64,000 bases of DNA from Streptococcus ruminicola (GTDB lineage: Bacteria > Bacillota > Bacilli > Lactobacillales > Streptococcaceae): contig NZ_CP046919.1 in the NCBI RefSeq assembly GCF_011387195.1, positions 1,798,001 to 1,862,000 on the forward strand, given 5' to 3'. Shown piece after piece: positions 47,607 through 55,901 of the stretch; position 1 is the first letter of the stretch, and each line of letters opens with the position of its first letter. Below the pieces are notes generated by a model. That model saw only the letters and a program-made list of their open reading frames with translations, was not told where the DNA came from and did no database searches. A program made the translations under genes and the position numbers.

Positions 47607-47635
47607 ACTATAACACACTGTTTTTAATTATGCAA
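47607..47635 (-). promoter_or_regulatory. Promoter of the thiamine operon
   Basis: TTGCAT and TATAGT are 17 nt apart on the minus strand, about 20 nt upstream of the TPP aptamer. Confidence 0.65.
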
Positions 47636-47692
47636 TAATATTCTGAAAATTTTTCTTTTATAAAAAGTACAGCCTTAGCTGTACTTCTCCTA

Positions 47693-50005
47693 TTATTTCT
47701 TCTCAATTGGTGCAACGCTGGCTAGTAGTTTTTTAAGTCCAACTTCTGGGAAATTGATTTTTAGTTCTTGAGTTTTGCCTGAGCCTGTAACTGCAAGGAC
47801 AGTTCCGTCACCCCATTTTCTGTGGTGAGCGATATCTCCGATTTGCCAGTCGACTGCTTCTTTTGAAGCACTAGCTGATTGACCAAAAGGTACTCCTTTG
47901 ACGGCTTTTGAATATGGCTGCGCTCCACGTGATGTCGGTTGAACTTTCGCTTTGCGAGCTTGAAGAGCTTGTTGGAGGCTCATGCCTTTACCAAAGCTCA
48001 TTGATTGATCGCTGCTATTGCTATAACGAACAGCAAATGAAGAATTAGCAGGTCGAGCCAAGCCTTGGTATTGCAATAACTCGTCATCAATTTCACGGAT
48101 GAAGCGAGATGGACGATTATAACTTGTCTTACCAAACAAGGTACGTGTATTGGCATTTGTCACAAAGAGCAATTGCTCAGCACGCGTAATACCAACATAT
48201 GCCAAACGGCGTTCTTCTTCTAATTCATCTTGATCTTCAGCAGCACGTGAAAGTGGGAAGACCCCTTCTTCCATACCAATCAAGAAGACAATTGGAAATT
48301 CCAAACCTTTGGCAGCGTGCAAGGTCATCAAAGTCACTTCTGCTGTTTCAGCATCACCATCATCAGTATCTGCAATCAAAGCCAAATCATTCAAGAAACG
48401 ACTTAGTTTGTCAATACCAGATTCATCTTCTGGGGCATCGTCTTGATTTTCATCAAAGTTTTTCGTAACAGTCAAGAATTCTTCGATATTTTCGATACGT
48501 GCTTGGCTTTCAAGCGTATTTTGCACACGAAGGGCATCAAGGTATCCAGTCTTATCAAGAACAGCTTCTACCAATTCAGTAACACTGTATTTGTCCAAGT
48601 CAGCACGAAGATTCATAAGAAGGTTTGCCAAATCCCAAACAGCTTGTGCCGCTTTTCCTTTGACACCTGAAAGCATGATATTAGCTGATGCATCAAGCAA
48701 ACTCATGTTTTGAAGATTAGCAAAGTCACGGATTTTCTCAAGCGTACCAGGACCAACACCGCGTTTTGGTTCGTTGACGATACGTTCATAACTAATGTTA
48801 TCGGCAGTATTGGCAATAACATTCAAGTATGAAATCACGTCACGAATTTCCTTACGGCTGTAGAATTTCGTTCCACCAACCATAGTATAAGGAATGTTTG
48901 ATTTCAGCAAAGCTTCTTCAATAGTACGTGATTGGGCGTTAGTACGGTAAAGAACTGCAAAATCTTTAAAGTTTTTCCCTTGTTCACGGACAATATTGTC
49001 AATCGTTGAAGCAACAAAAACAGCCTCTTCACGTTCGTCACGCGCACGGTAATAAACAATTTGTTCCCCGTCAGAGTTTTGTGTCCAAAGTTTTTTCGGA
49101 CGACGATTGCGGTTGTTATTGATAACGGCATTAGCTGCTTGCAAAATTTTCTTAGTGGAACGATAGTTTTCTTCCAACATAACAACCTTGGCTTCAGGAT
49201 AATCTTTCTCAAAATCAAGGATATTTTGCATATCAGCACCACGCCAACCATAGATAGATTGATCAGCATCACCGACGACACAGATATTTTTAAAACGAGA
49301 TGCCAAGAGTTTAACCAACTGATACTGAGCATGGTTAGTATCTTGATACTCATCTACGTGAATATATTGGTAGCGTTGTTGATAATAAGCCAAAACATCT
49401 GGATTTTGGTCAAACAAACGAAGCGTCAACATGATAAGGTCATCAAAGTCCATAGCTTCGCTTTGACGAAGTTCCGCTTGATAAGCTTTGTAACATTTGG
49501 CAACGATTTGTGTGTACATGTCACCAGCTTGATTCTCATATGCAACCTCATCAAGCAAATCATTCTTGGCATTTGAAATGGTTCCAAGGATGGCACGTTC
49601 GTTCCATTTTTTAGGATCAAGGTTGAGGTTCTTTAAAATACGTTTCATGAGCGTACGTTGTTCACCAGGATCCACGATAGTGAAATTGCGGTTATATCCG
49701 ATGTGATCAGCGTCACGACGCAAAATGCGCACACACATGCTGTGGAAGGTAGCAATCAACGTATCAGCCGTTGCTGGATTCAAGGCCATAGCACGTTCAC
49801 GCATTTCACGCGCAGCTTTATTGGTGAAGGTAATCGCTAAGATATTCCACGGGTTTACAAATTTTTCATCAATCAAATAGGCAATGCGGTGTGTCAACAC
49901 GCGAGTCTTCCCAGAGCCCGCACCTGCCATAATCAAAAGCGGACCTTCTGTCGTTTTAACAGCTTCAGCCTGCTTATCATTCATACCATTTAATAAAGGA
50001 TTCAT
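47693..50005 (-). CDS. pcrA: ATP-dependent DNA helicase PcrA
   Basis: A 770-residue SF1A 3'-5' helicase for repair and replication. Walker A AGAGSGKT is near residue 28, Walker B HVDEYQDTN, motif III GDADQSIYGWRGAD near 250, motif IV LEENYRS, motif V TLHAAKGLEFPIV near 562 and motif VI VGITRAEQ. The C-terminal 100 residues carry the tail seen in PcrA that binds RNA polymerase. The ATG at 50005 (MNPLLNGMNDKQAEAV) fits the family, but no Shine-Dalgarno precedes it; a longer frame from 50044 gives non-conserved residues. Two short ORFs overlap into this start. Confidence 0.95.
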   Translation of the reverse strand: MNPLLNGMNDKQAEAVKTTEGPLLIMAGAGSGKTRVLTHRIAYLIDEKFVNPWNILAITFTNKAAREMRERAMALNPATADTLIATFHSMCVRILRRDADHIGYNRNFTIVDPGEQRTLMKRILKNLNLDPKKWNERAILGTISNAKNDLLDEVAYENQAGDMYTQIVAKCYKAYQAELRQSEAMDFDDLIMLTLRLFDQNPDVLAYYQQRYQYIHVDEYQDTNHAQYQLVKLLASRFKNICVVGDADQSIYGWRGADMQNILDFEKDYPEAKVVMLEENYRSTKKILQAANAVINNNRNRRPKKLWTQNSDGEQIVYYRARDEREEAVFVASTIDNIVREQGKNFKDFAVLYRTNAQSRTIEEALLKSNIPYTMVGGTKFYSRKEIRDVISYLNVIANTADNISYERIVNEPKRGVGPGTLEKIRDFANLQNMSLLDASANIMLSGVKGKAAQAVWDLANLLMNLRADLDKYSVTELVEAVLDKTGYLDALRVQNTLESQARIENIEEFLTVTKNFDENQDDAPEDESGIDKLSRFLNDLALIADTDDGDAETAEVTLMTLHAAKGLEFPIVFLIGMEEGVFPLSRAAEDQDELEEERRLAYVGITRAEQLLFVTNANTRTLFGKTSYNRPSRFIREIDDELLQYQGLARPANSSFAVRYSNSSDQSMSFGKGMSLQQALQARKAKVQPTSRGAQPYSKAVKGVPFGQSASASKEAVDWQIGDIAHHRKWGDGTVLAVTGSGKTQELKINFPEVGLKKLLASVAPIEKK

Positions 50006-50060
50006 CGTATAAAAGACCACGGAGGCTCTGACATCAGCTCCCATCAGCCAAGAAAACCAT
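50002..50060 (-). CDS. Two overlapping leader mini-ORFs upstream of pcrA
   Basis: Mini-ORF A (50034-50060) encodes MVFLADGS and is preceded by GAGAGG at 12 nt. Its TGA overlaps the ATG of mini-ORF B as TGATG. Mini-ORF B (50002-50034) encodes MSEPPWSFIR, and its TGA overlaps the pcrA ATG as ATGA. Because pcrA has no ribosome-binding site of its own, chained translation re-initiation is a reasonable reading. This is inference from the sequence; expression is unproven. Confidence 0.4.
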
Positions 50061-50113
50061 CCGAGATTTATTCCTCTCTATATTAATTATTTCATTAAAA
50101 TCAATGCTTTTCT

Positions 50114-50122
50114 ATTGTACCA
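50114..50122 (-). promoter_or_regulatory. Extended -10 promoter of pcrA
   Basis: TGG+TACAAT on the minus strand, about 110 nt before the pcrA ATG and about 50 nt before mini-ORF A. No good -35. Confidence 0.4.
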
Positions 50123-50150
50123 TTTTTTAAAGAAATAATGTTGGCTGGTT

Positions 50151-50723
50151 TCACTTTGTTTGACAAATCTTCAAGAAATAAGAATGAATGCTGTCACTCT
50201 CATCAACTTCAGGATGAAAAGAAAGTCCGATTTGATTGCGATAACGAACAGCGACGATTTTGCCCTGATGTTTTGACAAAATCTCAACTTCATCTTCTAC
50301 CTCACTAATGTATGGTGCTCTGATAAAAGTCGCTGGCACTTGACCTAAATCCGCAAAATCAAGTAAAGACGAAAAACTTCCTAATTGTCTACCGTAGGCA
50401 TTACGCTTAACGGTGACTGGCAAAGTTCCTAAATAACGCTTTGCTTGATTTTCAACATTTTCAGCTAGTAATATCAAACCAGCGCAGGTCGCAAGAACTG
50501 GCAAACCCTGCTGAATCCTTTCTTGCAAAGGTTCTAAAAGCCCTAAATCAGCCAATAATTTTCCTTGAACCGTTGATTCACCACCTGGAAGCACCAAACC
50601 GTCTAGCGGCTTTTCCAAATCTTTTAGCTGACGAATCTCAATTGTCTGTGCACCTAATGAGGCTAACTTTGCTTTATGCTCTGCAAAATCCCCTTGCAGG
50701 GCAAGCACTCCAATTAAAACCAT
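50151..50723 (-). CDS. pdxT: PLP synthase glutaminase subunit PdxT
   Basis: A 190-residue class I glutaminase supplying ammonia to PdxS. GVLALQGDFAEH is at the N-terminus, LPGGESTVQGKLL near 45, the nucleophile Cys is in ATCAGLILLA near 78 and the His-Glu pair in FHPEVDESD near 168. AGGAGG precedes the ATG. It lies 12 nt after pdxS in the usual pdxST operon for de novo vitamin B6 synthesis. Confidence 0.96.
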   Translation of the reverse strand: MVLIGVLALQGDFAEHKAKLASLGAQTIEIRQLKDLEKPLDGLVLPGGESTVQGKLLADLGLLEPLQERIQQGLPVLATCAGLILLAENVENQAKRYLGTLPVTVKRNAYGRQLGSFSSLLDFADLGQVPATFIRAPYISEVEDEVEILSKHQGKIVAVRYRNQIGLSFHPEVDESDSIHSYFLKICQTK

Positions 50724-50735
50724 ATCAACCTCCTT

Positions 50736-51611
50736 CTAAATCCCACGTTCAGCCATAAGTAATTGAATTTCTTCTTCGTTAATGCCGACCATGGCTTCGC
50801 CGAGATTTTCTGATAACTTGGCAAGTAATTTCTTATCTTGATAATTTGTCACAGCTTGAACGATAGCACGAGCACGTTTTTCAGGGTCACCTGATTTGAA
50901 AATACCAGAGCCAACAAAAACACCTTCTGCACCAAGTTGCATCATCAACGCAGCATCTGCTGGCGTAGCCACACCACCCGCCGCAAACAAAACAACTGGT
51001 AATTTTCCAGTCTCATGAACTTCTTTGACTAAATCATAAGGAACTTGCAATTCTTTTGCTGCTTGATAGAGTTCATCCTCACGAAGAGAAGTTAAACGAG
51101 CAATTTCACGGTTCATTTGGCGTAAATGACGCACAGCTTGGATAACATCACCAGTACCTGGTTCCCCTTTTGAACGAATCATACTAGCGCCTTCTGCAAT
51201 ACGTCGAAGAGCCTCACCAAGATTTTTAGCCCCACATACAAATGGTACGTCAAATTGAGTCTTGTCAATATGATAAAGATCATCTGCAGGTGATAGCACT
51301 TCACTTTCATCGATGTAGTCAATTTCAATGGCTTCAAGAATTTGGGCTTCTACAAAATGACCAATACGAACTTTTGCCATAACTGGAATAGAAACAGCCT
51401 CTTGAATTTCTTGAATCATCTTAGGATCACTCATGCGCGAAACACCACCAGCTGCTCGAATATCTGCTGGAATTCTTTCAAGTGCCATGACGGCACAGGC
51501 ACCTGCTGCCTCAGCGATTCTCGCTTGTTCTGGTGTTGTGACATCCATGATAACACCACCTTTAAGCATTTGGGCCAATTGTTTGTTGAGTTGATAACGT
51601 TGATTTGTCAT
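50736..51611 (-). CDS. pdxS: PLP synthase lyase subunit PdxS
   Basis: A 291-residue TIM-barrel subunit making pyridoxal phosphate from ribose-5-phosphate, glyceraldehyde-3-phosphate and ammonia. Catalytic lysines are in GGVIMDV-linked MAKVRIGHF near 78 and the second near 146 ([11 protein letters not shown]). The ATG at 51611 has GAGGT 8 nt upstream, giving [16 protein letters not shown]; a longer frame has no support. Divergent from pdxR. Confidence 0.96.
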   Translation of the reverse strand: MTNQRYQLNKQLAQMLKGGVIMDVTTPEQARIAEAAGACAVMALERIPADIRAAGGVSRMSDPKMIQEIQEAVSIPVMAKVRIGHFVEAQILEAIEIDYIDESEVLSPADDLYHIDKTQFDVPFVCGAKNLGEALRRIAEGASMIRSKGEPGTGDVIQAVRHLRQMNREIARLTSLREDELYQAAKELQVPYDLVKEVHETGKLPVVLFAAGGVATPADAALMMQLGAEGVFVGSGIFKSGDPEKRARAIVQAVTNYQDKKLLAKLSENLGEAMVGINEEEIQLLMAERGI

Positions 51612-51645
51612 TAGAAATACCTCATTTACTTTTTTGTTGCTTTTC

Positions 51646-51673
51646 ATTATAATAAAAACTGACATGGTATCAA
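51646..51673 (-). promoter_or_regulatory. Promoter of pdxST
   Basis: TTGATA and TATAAT are 16 nt apart on the minus strand, inside the 105-bp gap shared with pdxR. PdxR operators could not be assigned with confidence. Confidence 0.65.
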
Positions 51674-51716
51674 GCGTCACTTAAAAACTTTTTTATAGGG
51701 TCAGATTGGAGATGTT

Positions 51717-53117
51717 ATGCTTACATATTCATTGGATAAAAAAGGTGCTATTCCCCTTTACGAACAACTTTATCGTGCAATCAAAAAAGATATTACCATT
51801 GGGATTTTAAAAGCTGGAGAAAAATTACCATCAAAACGTAACCTTGCCAAACACCTTGGTATATCTATCGTTACGGTTGAAACCAGCTATCAACAATTAA
51901 AAGCTGAAGGCTACATTTACAGTCAAGCTAAAAAAGGATTCTTCGTTTCAGAAATCAATCCACACCATCCGCCCGTTGAAAAAACCATAAGGTTACTTTC
52001 AAATCCAGAAAGCAGGCCAGATGAAGCCAAAACTTATCTGCGACTTAGTAATAACCAGACCAATTCCGAAACCTTTCCATTTGCTACGTGGTCAAAAATT
52101 GTTCGTCAAGTTCTGAATAACTGCCAAGATGAACTTGTTCACCCCTCACCAAGTAAAGGTGTACTACTACTAAGACAAGCTATTGCTAAACACCTAAACG
52201 ATTACCGTGGAATGGCTGTCGACCCTCGACAAATTATCATCGGTGCAGGAACCGAGTATTTGTATACTATTCTCATTCAATTACTTGGGCTTGATAAAAC
52301 AGTTGCTTTAGAAGAGCCAAGTTATTCAAAAATCCGTAAAATTTATCAGCAATTTCAGGTCAAACAAACCTTCATTGATATGGAAAATGACGGACTTAGT
52401 ATGTCACAACTAAAAGAAACAGATGCCGATATTGTCCACCTTTCTCCTTCGCACCAATTTCCTACAGGAGCTATTTTATCTATCAGCAAACGTTATGAAC
52501 TTTTAAGTTGGGCAAATCAAGGCAATCGTTATATCATTGAGGATGATTACGATAGTGAATTTCGTTTTCAAGGGCTACCGATTCCTAGCCTTCAAGAGAT
52601 TGATAGCCTTGGAAAAGTCATTTATATCAACACTTTTAGCAAAAGCTTGGCTTCAACTTTACGTATTAGTTATATGATTTTGCCACCGCAATTATTGGAA
52701 CGCTTTGAAAAGCAACTTAGCTTTTACAATAACACTGTCTCAAACTTACAACAATACACCCTTGCTTACTTTATCAACGACGGTTATTTTGAAAAGCATT
52801 TAAATCGTATGCGACTTTTTTATCAAAAAAAACGTGACAGTCTGATTCAAAGATTATTAGACAGTCCTCTCAAAAATCACATCAGCATTCATGAAGAAGA
52901 GTCTGGTTTGCATTTTATTATGACCATTAAAAGTGACCTAGCAGAAGATGACATTTGCAGGCAAGCTCTGGCAAATGGCTTGCAAATGACAGCTATTTCT
53001 CACTATTATCAAGGGGAAAACAAGCACTTTGACAAGTCTTTCATCGTTAATTATGCTAATATTTCTAATCAAGATATCGAAAAGATCATTAATATTTTAT
53101 CGCAAATTATTCTTTGA
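51717..53117 (+). CDS. pdxR: PdxR-type MocR regulator
   Basis: A 466-residue GntR-aminotransferase fusion. The winged helix-turn-helix is at about 8-75 (IPLYEQLYRAIKKDITIGILKAGEKLPSKRNLA in its core). The fold-type I PLP domain spans about 110-460, with the PLP lysine in TFSKSLASTLR near 307 and EDDYDSEFR near 277. Divergence from pdxST is the classic PdxR arrangement, in which the protein senses PLP and controls pdxST. The TTG-like surroundings do not matter here: ATG 51717 has GGAGATG-type spacing. Confidence 0.92.
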   Translation: MLTYSLDKKGAIPLYEQLYRAIKKDITIGILKAGEKLPSKRNLAKHLGISIVTVETSYQQLKAEGYIYSQAKKGFFVSEINPHHPPVEKTIRLLSNPESRPDEAKTYLRLSNNQTNSETFPFATWSKIVRQVLNNCQDELVHPSPSKGVLLLRQAIAKHLNDYRGMAVDPRQIIIGAGTEYLYTILIQLLGLDKTVALEEPSYSKIRKIYQQFQVKQTFIDMENDGLSMSQLKETDADIVHLSPSHQFPTGAILSISKRYELLSWANQGNRYIIEDDYDSEFRFQGLPIPSLQEIDSLGKVIYINTFSKSLASTLRISYMILPPQLLERFEKQLSFYNNTVSNLQQYTLAYFINDGYFEKHLNRMRLFYQKKRDSLIQRLLDSPLKNHISIHEEESGLHFIMTIKSDLAEDDICRQALANGLQMTAISHYYQGENKHFDKSFIVNYANISNQDIEKIINILSQIIL

Positions 53118-53162
53118 TTTTTTTGTAATTTATATTTTTTCCAAACAATTCAAAAAATACTA

Positions 53163-53191
53163 TTGACAAAGTTCGGTTTTTGCTTTAATAT
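53163..53191 (+). promoter_or_regulatory. Promoter of the glycine riboswitch transcript
   Basis: Consensus TTGACA and TAATAT, 17 nt apart, just upstream of the first aptamer. Confidence 0.75.
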
Positions 53192-53220
53192 AGTATTCAA
53201 ATCAAATAGCAAACCGAATG

Positions 53221-53475
53221 ATGTCATTCAGGAGAAGAAAGCTTGCCTTTCGCCGAAGGAGTTACGCTCTCAGGTGTCATAGACAGGACTGGGTGATGGA
53301 CGGACTTCTGGAGAGACCTAGTCATTTTTTAAATGACACTAGTGACCTTTCGTTAGTATGTTTTTAAGGACTGAGTATTGTAATACTAACATGAAAGAAC
53401 TAGATAGGCGCCGAAGGGGCAAGGCTAGACACACATCTAGCTCAAACTCTCAGGCAAAAGGACAGAAGATAAGAA
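53221..53475 (+). ncRNA. Tandem glycine riboswitch
   Basis: Two glycine aptamers in a row. The first holds GCCGAAGGAG (about 53260) and CTCTCAGG with GACAGGAC (53268-53300), closing with GGAGAGACC. The second holds GCGCCGAAGGGGCAAGGC (about 53408) and CTCTCAGGCAAAAGGACAGA (53448-53467). Most of the 492-nt gap between pdxR and the symporter gene is this element. It controls the downstream symporter. Confidence 0.92.
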
Positions 53476-53526
53476 TCGATTAACAGGTAAGGTGTATTAT
53501 CTTTGTCAGTCTTCTTATCACTTTTC

Positions 53527-53557
53527 AGGAGTTATCACTACGATAACTCCTTTTTTC
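53527..53557 (+). terminator. Terminator of the glycine riboswitch expression platform
   Basis: AGGAGTTATC/GATAACTCCT stem with a 5-nt loop and T6, between the aptamers and the symporter start. Confidence 0.85.
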
Positions 53558-53609
53558 TATTCTAACTGGCATCATAGGACGCTATGTTTTATAGGAGACT
53601 TATTCGTAT

Positions 53610-54941
53610 ATGCTAAACTTTTTTACAATGCTAGATGATATTGTCTGGGGTGCCCCACTGCTTATTCTCTTGGTGGGAACAGGGATTTATTTAACTGTTC
53701 GTCTTGGCTTACTCCAGGTTTTAAAATTACCTAAAGCCTTTAAATTAATTTTCGCAGATGATAAAGGTCAAGGGGATATTTCTAGTTTTGCCGCTCTTGC
53801 TACTGCTCTTGCAGCAACAGTAGGTACTGGTAACATCGTTGGTGTGGCAACAGCTATCAAAGCTGGTGGTCCTGGAGCCCTCTTTTGGATGTGGATTGCT
53901 GCTTTCTTTGGAATGGCAACAAAATACTCTGAAGGACTTCTTGCTATCAAATACCGCACACGCGATGATAACGGCGAAGTTTCTGGTGGACCAATGTACT
54001 ATATCCTAAATGGTATGGGCAAACGCTGGAAACCACTTGCAATCTTCTTTGCTGTCGCTGGTATCCTTGTTGCTTACTTTGGTATTGGTACTTTCTCACA
54101 AGTTAACTCAATTACTTCATCACTTGAAAATTCATTTGGCTTAGCGCCACAGATTGTAAGTATTGTTGTTGCTGTAATTGTTGCCATCATTATCTTCGGT
54201 GGAATCAAATCAATTTCAAAAGTTGCTGAGAAAGTTGTTCCTTTCATGGCGATTATCTACATCCTTGCAACTTTAGCTGTCATCTTTACAAACTTTGATC
54301 AAATTCTTCCAGCATTTGGTCAAATCTTCACTGGTGCTTTTACTGGTACAGCTGCTGTCGGTGGTTTTGCTGGTGCCGTTGTTAAAGAAGCCATCCAAAA
54401 AGGTATCGCGCGTGGGGTCTTCTCAAATGAATCTGGTCTAGGTTCAGCTCCAATAGCTGCTGCCGCTGCAAAAACTGAAGAGCCTGTGGAACAAGGGCTT
54501 ATCTCAATGACTGGTACTTTCATTGATACAATCATCATCTGTACATTAACTGGACTTTCAATCATCGTAACTGAAAAATGGACAGTTGCAGGTCTTGAAG
54601 GTGCTCCGTTAACACAAGCTGCCTTCTCTTCTCTTTTTGGAACTCCAGGAGCACTAGCTCTGACTTTCTGTCTTGTTCTATTTGCTTTTACAACTATTCT
54701 TGGTTGGTCATATTACGGTGAACGCTGTTTTGAGTTTCTTTTTGGAACAAAGCACATTAAACTTTACCGAGTAATCTTTGTTATCATGGTTGCTCTTGGT
54801 GGTTTCTTGAAGCTTGAGCTTATCTGGATTATTGCTGATATCGTTAATGGCCTCATGGCTCTACCAAACCTTATCTCTCTGCTTGCTCTGTCACCAGTTA
54901 TTATCCGTGAAACAAAAAACTATTTTGCTCGCATGAAATAA
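53610..54941 (+). CDS. Alanine/glycine:cation symporter
   Basis: A 443-residue membrane protein of the AGCS family with about eleven helices, coupling Na+ or H+ to alanine/glycine movement. Family motifs are AALATALAATVGTGNIVGVATAI near 60-82, GGPGALFWMW near 88, GGPMYYI near 127 and ESGLGSAPIAAAAAKT near 275. GGAG lies about 12 nt before the ATG, a long spacing. The glycine riboswitch suggests it handles glycine; direction of control (uptake off or efflux on) is not shown. Confidence 0.93.
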   Translation: MLNFFTMLDDIVWGAPLLILLVGTGIYLTVRLGLLQVLKLPKAFKLIFADDKGQGDISSFAALATALAATVGTGNIVGVATAIKAGGPGALFWMWIAAFFGMATKYSEGLLAIKYRTRDDNGEVSGGPMYYILNGMGKRWKPLAIFFAVAGILVAYFGIGTFSQVNSITSSLENSFGLAPQIVSIVVAVIVAIIIFGGIKSISKVAEKVVPFMAIIYILATLAVIFTNFDQILPAFGQIFTGAFTGTAAVGGFAGAVVKEAIQKGIARGVFSNESGLGSAPIAAAAAKTEEPVEQGLISMTGTFIDTIIICTLTGLSIIVTEKWTVAGLEGAPLTQAAFSSLFGTPGALALTFCLVLFAFTTILGWSYYGERCFEFLFGTKHIKLYRVIFVIMVALGGFLKLELIWIIADIVNGLMALPNLISLLALSPVIIRETKNYFARMK

Positions 54942-54943
54942 AG

Positions 54944-54978
54944 CAAACACTCCTGAACGATTTCAGGAGTGTTTTTTA
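54944..54978 (+). terminator. Terminator of the symporter gene
   Basis: AAACACTCCTGAA/TTCAGGAGTGTTT stem with T6, overlapping the end of the opposite-strand HAD gene. Confidence 0.85.
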
Positions 54979-55797
54979 ATGTGATTCTAGGTATTGTTCA
55001 ATCACTTGAAAAACACCTGATTTAGCATTCGATGGTGCTATAAAGTTTGCAGCTGCTTTCACTGTCTTGCTAGCATTTTCCATGGCATAAGAATATTTCG
55101 CTAAGCGTAACATAGCGATATCGTTATCACCGTCTCCAAATGTCATGACCTGATCAGCTGAAATGCCTTTTAAGGCCATCAGCTCTTTTATCCCTAGCGC
55201 TTTGTCAACACCAGGCAAAACCACATCAATAGCCCCAAATCCGCTTGCCATTGGCACTAAATCAGGAAATTCTTTTCTAAAATCCTGACTAACACTTTCA
55301 AACAAAGTCATTGGGAGCTGCATGGTGATTTTATTAATCTTTTCATGTGGCAAGTCAAGCATATTATCAAGTAAAATCACATTTGGAAAGCTGGCATTGT
55401 AATACTTCAGACGTTCTGCATTACCAAGATTCTGGCAGGTGTAAGCTCCTTTGGTCATATAAGAATGCTCTGGCGATGAAATCACGATATGATAGTCATC
55501 AAAATGATTCTCATAGTATTGTAAAAAGTGCTGCAATTGCTGCGCGCTTAGATTTTTCAGGTAAATCGTCTCGTCCTTAACAAGCAAATGACTACCATTA
55601 CCAACAACATAGGCCAAACGATTTGCCAAATTTCCAAAAACAATCTTCATTCGTGAGATTTGATTACCAGTCGCCACGACAAATAGAATTTCTCTTTTAT
55701 CCAGCTCATCCAATAGCTGATCAAAACGCTTGGCATCAAATTGACCTTTTTCATCTAAAAAAGTCCCATCCATATCCACTGCTATGAGTTTTATCAT
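54976..55797 (-). CDS. Cof-type HAD phosphatase
   Basis: A 273-residue HAD IIB phosphatase. Motif I LIAVDMDGTFLDEKG is at residue 4, motif II VVATGNQ near 42 and motif IV FGDGDNDIAML near 221. The ATG at 55797 gives the family start MIKLIAVDMDGT; ATGs at 55809 and 55830 are possible. Substrates of this class are sugar phosphates, FMN or PLP; specificity is unknown. The paralogue at 61655 shares the same layout. Confidence 0.87.
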   Translation of the reverse strand: MIKLIAVDMDGTFLDEKGQFDAKRFDQLLDELDKREILFVVATGNQISRMKIVFGNLANRLAYVVGNGSHLLVKDETIYLKNLSAQQLQHFLQYYENHFDDYHIVISSPEHSYMTKGAYTCQNLGNAERLKYYNASFPNVILLDNMLDLPHEKINKITMQLPMTLFESVSQDFRKEFPDLVPMASGFGAIDVVLPGVDKALGIKELMALKGISADQVMTFGDGDNDIAMLRLAKYSYAMENASKTVKAAANFIAPSNAKSGVFQVIEQYLESH

Positions 55798-55869
55798 CTT
55801 TTTCACCATTTCAATTTTTTCTAATACCATGATAGCAGTTTCAAAAAACTTTAGCAAAAGTACGACGTA

Positions 55870-55898
55870 AAAAAAGGAAGTATAAATACTTCCTTTTC
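55870..55898 (-). terminator. Terminator of the Bsp-like protein gene
   Basis: AAAAGGAAGTA/TACTTCCTTTT stem with a 4-nt loop and T7 on the minus strand. Confidence 0.85.
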
Positions 55899-55901
55899 AT
55901 T

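Noticed and set aside
48904..49353. 149-codon minus-strand frame inside pcrA
   Set aside because: Out-of-frame reading of the helicase gene; composition is not protein-like.
49061..49576. 171-codon open frame on the plus strand opposite pcrA
   Set aside because: Antisense shadow of a conserved helicase region; no family features.
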